The notes under the pieces are model-generated. The model had not been told where the DNA came from. It ran no database searches and saw nothing but the letters and a program-made list of their open reading frames with translations. From positions 1 to 7,624 of the forward strand of contig CAADWP010000023.1 of NCBI GenBank assembly GCA_900752785.1: 7,624 nt of DNA, written 5' to 3'. This DNA comes from an uncultured Ruminococcus sp. GTDB lineage: Bacteria > Bacillota > Clostridia > Oscillospirales > Ruminococcaceae. The number at the start of each line of letters is the position of its first letter. Position 1 is the first letter of the stretch. Positions 6,237-7,624 of this stretch are shown here, one piece after another. Made by a program: the position numbers and the translations under genes.

Positions 6237-7100
6237 ATGGCAGTTATCAAAACAGAGGATCTAACATATATCTACAGCAAGGGAACTCCCTTTGAAAAAA
6301 CCGCAGTCGATCATGTCAGTCTTTCGATCAATGAGGGCGAAATGATTGGCGTAATGGGTCATACAGGCTCAGGCAAATCCACTTTGATACAGCATTTCAA
6401 CGGTCTGTTAAAGCCCGAATCGGGACGGATTTTCCTTGACGGAAAGGATATCTGGGAAGACAAGACAAAAATACGCGACGTGCGCTTTAAGGTAGGTCTT
6501 GTTTTTCAGTATCCCGAATATCAGATCTTTGAAGAAACCGTTTTCGATGATATTGCCTTCGGTCCGAAAAACATGGGATTAAGCGAAGCTGAAATAAAAC
6601 GCAGAGTCCTTGAAACTGCCCATGATATCGGACTTTCCGAGGAGCTTATGAAGCGCTCGCCGTTTGAGCTTTCTGGAGGTCAGAAGCGCCGCGTAGCTAT
6701 TGCCGGCGTTATGGCTATGGAGCCTCGGGTGCTGATACTGGACGAACCGACAGCAGGTCTTGATCCTGCCGGCAGAGACAAGATCCTCAATCATATTATA
6801 AAATATCATAACCGCACAAAAAATACGATTCTTATCGTATCACACAGCATGGAGGATATCGCCTCGTTTGCGGATAAAATTCTCGTAATGAACAAGTCCG
6901 AGCTTTTCTGCTACGACGAAACAGAAAAGGTTTTTGCCCGTTCTGAAGAGATTTCCAGCATAGGTCTCGATGTCCCCCAGATAACAAGAGTTTTTACAGA
7001 ACTGAAGCGCCGTGGGTTAGACTTTGGAAAAAATGTCTACACAGTTGAATATGCAAAGAAGCTTCTTCTCAAACGCCTGAATCAAGAGGAGGTGCGGTGA
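6237..7100 (+). CDS. ecfA2: Energy-coupling factor transporter ATP-binding protein EcfA2
   Basis: The second ATPase of the ECF module, expected to form a heterodimer with EcfA1 on EcfT. It has 287 residues. Walker A is GHTGSGKST (41-49) and the Q-loop is in VFQYPEYQ (89-96), where YPEYQ is typical of EcfA2 and contrasts with NPDNQ in EcfA1. The signature is LSGGQKRR (145-152), Walker B ends in D169-E170, the D-loop is GLDP (174-177) and the switch His is H203. The C-terminal part has GLDVPQITRV. AGAGGA at 6225-6230 lies 6 bases before ATG 6237, in the tail of ecfA1. The gene ends one base before the ecfT start. All catalytic residues are present. Confidence 0.95.
   Translation: MAVIKTEDLTYIYSKGTPFEKTAVDHVSLSINEGEMIGVMGHTGSGKSTLIQHFNGLLKPESGRIFLDGKDIWEDKTKIRDVRFKVGLVFQYPEYQIFEETVFDDIAFGPKNMGLSEAEIKRRVLETAHDIGLSEELMKRSPFELSGGQKRRVAIAGVMAMEPRVLILDEPTAGLDPAGRDKILNHIIKYHNRTKNTILIVSHSMEDIASFADKILVMNKSELFCYDETEKVFARSEEISSIGLDVPQITRVFTELKRRGLDFGKNVYTVEYAKKLLLKRLNQEEVR
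7086..7093 (+). promoter_or_regulatory. Strong ribosome binding site of ecfT
   Basis: GAGGAGGT is a near-perfect Shine-Dalgarno sequence 8 bases before ATG 7102, embedded in the last codons of ecfA2. It is the strongest such site in the window and fixes the ecfT start. Confidence 0.8.
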
Positions 7101-7101
7101 G

Positions 7102-7624
7102 ATGCTGAAAGATATTACTATAGGACAGTTTTTCCCAGGAAACAGCCTGATCCACAGGCTTGATCCACGCTTCAAAATTATTGCTACGATCCTTTTTATT
7201 GTCATGCTTTTTTCGGGAGATTCGCTCCTCTGCCTTGGAATCGGCGCGTTTTTTACCGTTATGATCGTCCTTATGACAAAGATACCGCTTAAAATGTATG
7301 CCAAAAGCATTAAGCCTCTGCTGCCGTTTCTGGTTATAACGGCTGCCATAAATCTGTTTCTTGTCAGTTCAGGCAATATACTCTGGAAATGGAAATTTCT
7401 AAAAATAACCGACGAGGGCGTGAACCTGAGCATATTCATGATAGTGAGAATAGTACTTCTTATTGTCGGAAGCTCGGTGCTCACATATACCACCTCTCCA
7501 ATAACTCTTACGGACGCGATCGAACGGCTGCTTTCACCGCTTAAAAAGCTGAAAGTCCCGATCCATGAGCTTGCAATGATGATGTCGATAGCTCTACGCT
7601 TTATTCCAACGCTTATCGAGGAAA
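7102..7624 (+). CDS. ecfT: Energy-coupling factor transporter transmembrane protein EcfT (partial, cut by window end)
   Basis: EcfT is the membrane scaffold that links the two ATPases to substrate-binding S components. The reading frame is open from ATG 7102 to the window edge, giving 174 residues of a family usually about 260-270 long, so the C-terminal third is missing. The opening FFPGNSLIHRLDPRFKII (10-27) is typical, with LDPR-x-K before the first membrane segment. Hydrophobic segments lie at about 26-38, 42-61, 71-90 and 108-128. The cytoplasmic region with IALRFIPTLIEE (163-174) is the conserved EcfT signature just before the coupling helices. The Ala-Arg-x coupling motifs that contact the ATPases would follow beyond the window. 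One base separates it from ecfA2. Conserved positions seen here are intact. Confidence 0.93.
   Translation, partial: MLKDITIGQFFPGNSLIHRLDPRFKIIATILFIVMLFSGDSLLCLGIGAFFTVMIVLMTKIPLKMYAKSIKPLLPFLVITAAINLFLVSSGNILWKWKFLKITDEGVNLSIFMIVRIVLLIVGSSVLTYTTSPITLTDAIERLLSPLKKLKVPIHELAMMMSIALRFIPTLIEE

Noticed and set aside
7017..7493. 158-residue open frame on the - strand
   Set aside because: It lies opposite ecfA2 and ecfT, whose family motifs are clear, and its translation shows no recognisable domain. It is a shadow frame.

Overview
The window reads as a dense chromosomal operon from a low-to-moderate GC Gram-positive bacterium. It is most likely a clostridial Firmicute of the Ruminococcaceae/Oscillospirales type. 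This rests on the Firmicute-style EcfA1-EcfA2-EcfT module, strong AGGAGG-type ribosome binding sites, several TTG starts and residue-level resemblance. It is an inference, since no marker gene was searched. Every credible gene is on the + strand. No mobile element, CRISPR array, tRNA or rRNA was seen.

Layout: 1-69 is the last 22 codons of an unrecognised upstream gene. 70-151 is a short leader carrying a perfect 8-bp inverted repeat just before the ribosome binding site of an SseB-family protein (152-883). A 128-base gap with two possible hairpins follows. Then comes ruvB, read from a TTG at 1012 to 2070, the Holliday-junction branch-migration ATPase.

From ruvB onward the genes touch or overlap. 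They are a small Cys/His/Asn protein resembling C39/papain-like peptidases (2073-2663), a phosphoglucosamine-mutase (GlmM)-like protein (2624-3976), a membrane protein of unknown function (3973-4497), a COG1092-type SAM-dependent methyltransferase (4513-5376), and the energy-coupling factor module ecfA1 (5376-6233), ecfA2 (6237-7100) and ecfT (from 7102, cut by the window edge). Spacings run from a 40-base overlap to a 15-base gap, so ruvB to ecfT is probably one transcript of at least eight genes. No internal terminator was seen.

The gene functions are mixed: recombination, RNA or nucleic acid methylation, and vitamin or metal uptake. The EcfA1, EcfA2 and EcfT proteins would form the shared energising part of ECF transporters; no substrate-binding S component is present in the window.

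The most unusual item is the GlmM-like protein. It keeps the four-domain phosphohexomutase length and the sugar-binding GEKSGH loop. It has lost the catalytic phosphoserine, the third metal-binding aspartate with its arginine, and most of the C-terminal phosphate-binding loop. It therefore looks like an intact, non-catalytic member of the family. It shares a 40-base overlap with the putative cysteine-peptidase-like gene, so the two may act together. This pair and the following membrane protein are the best candidates for an undescribed function.
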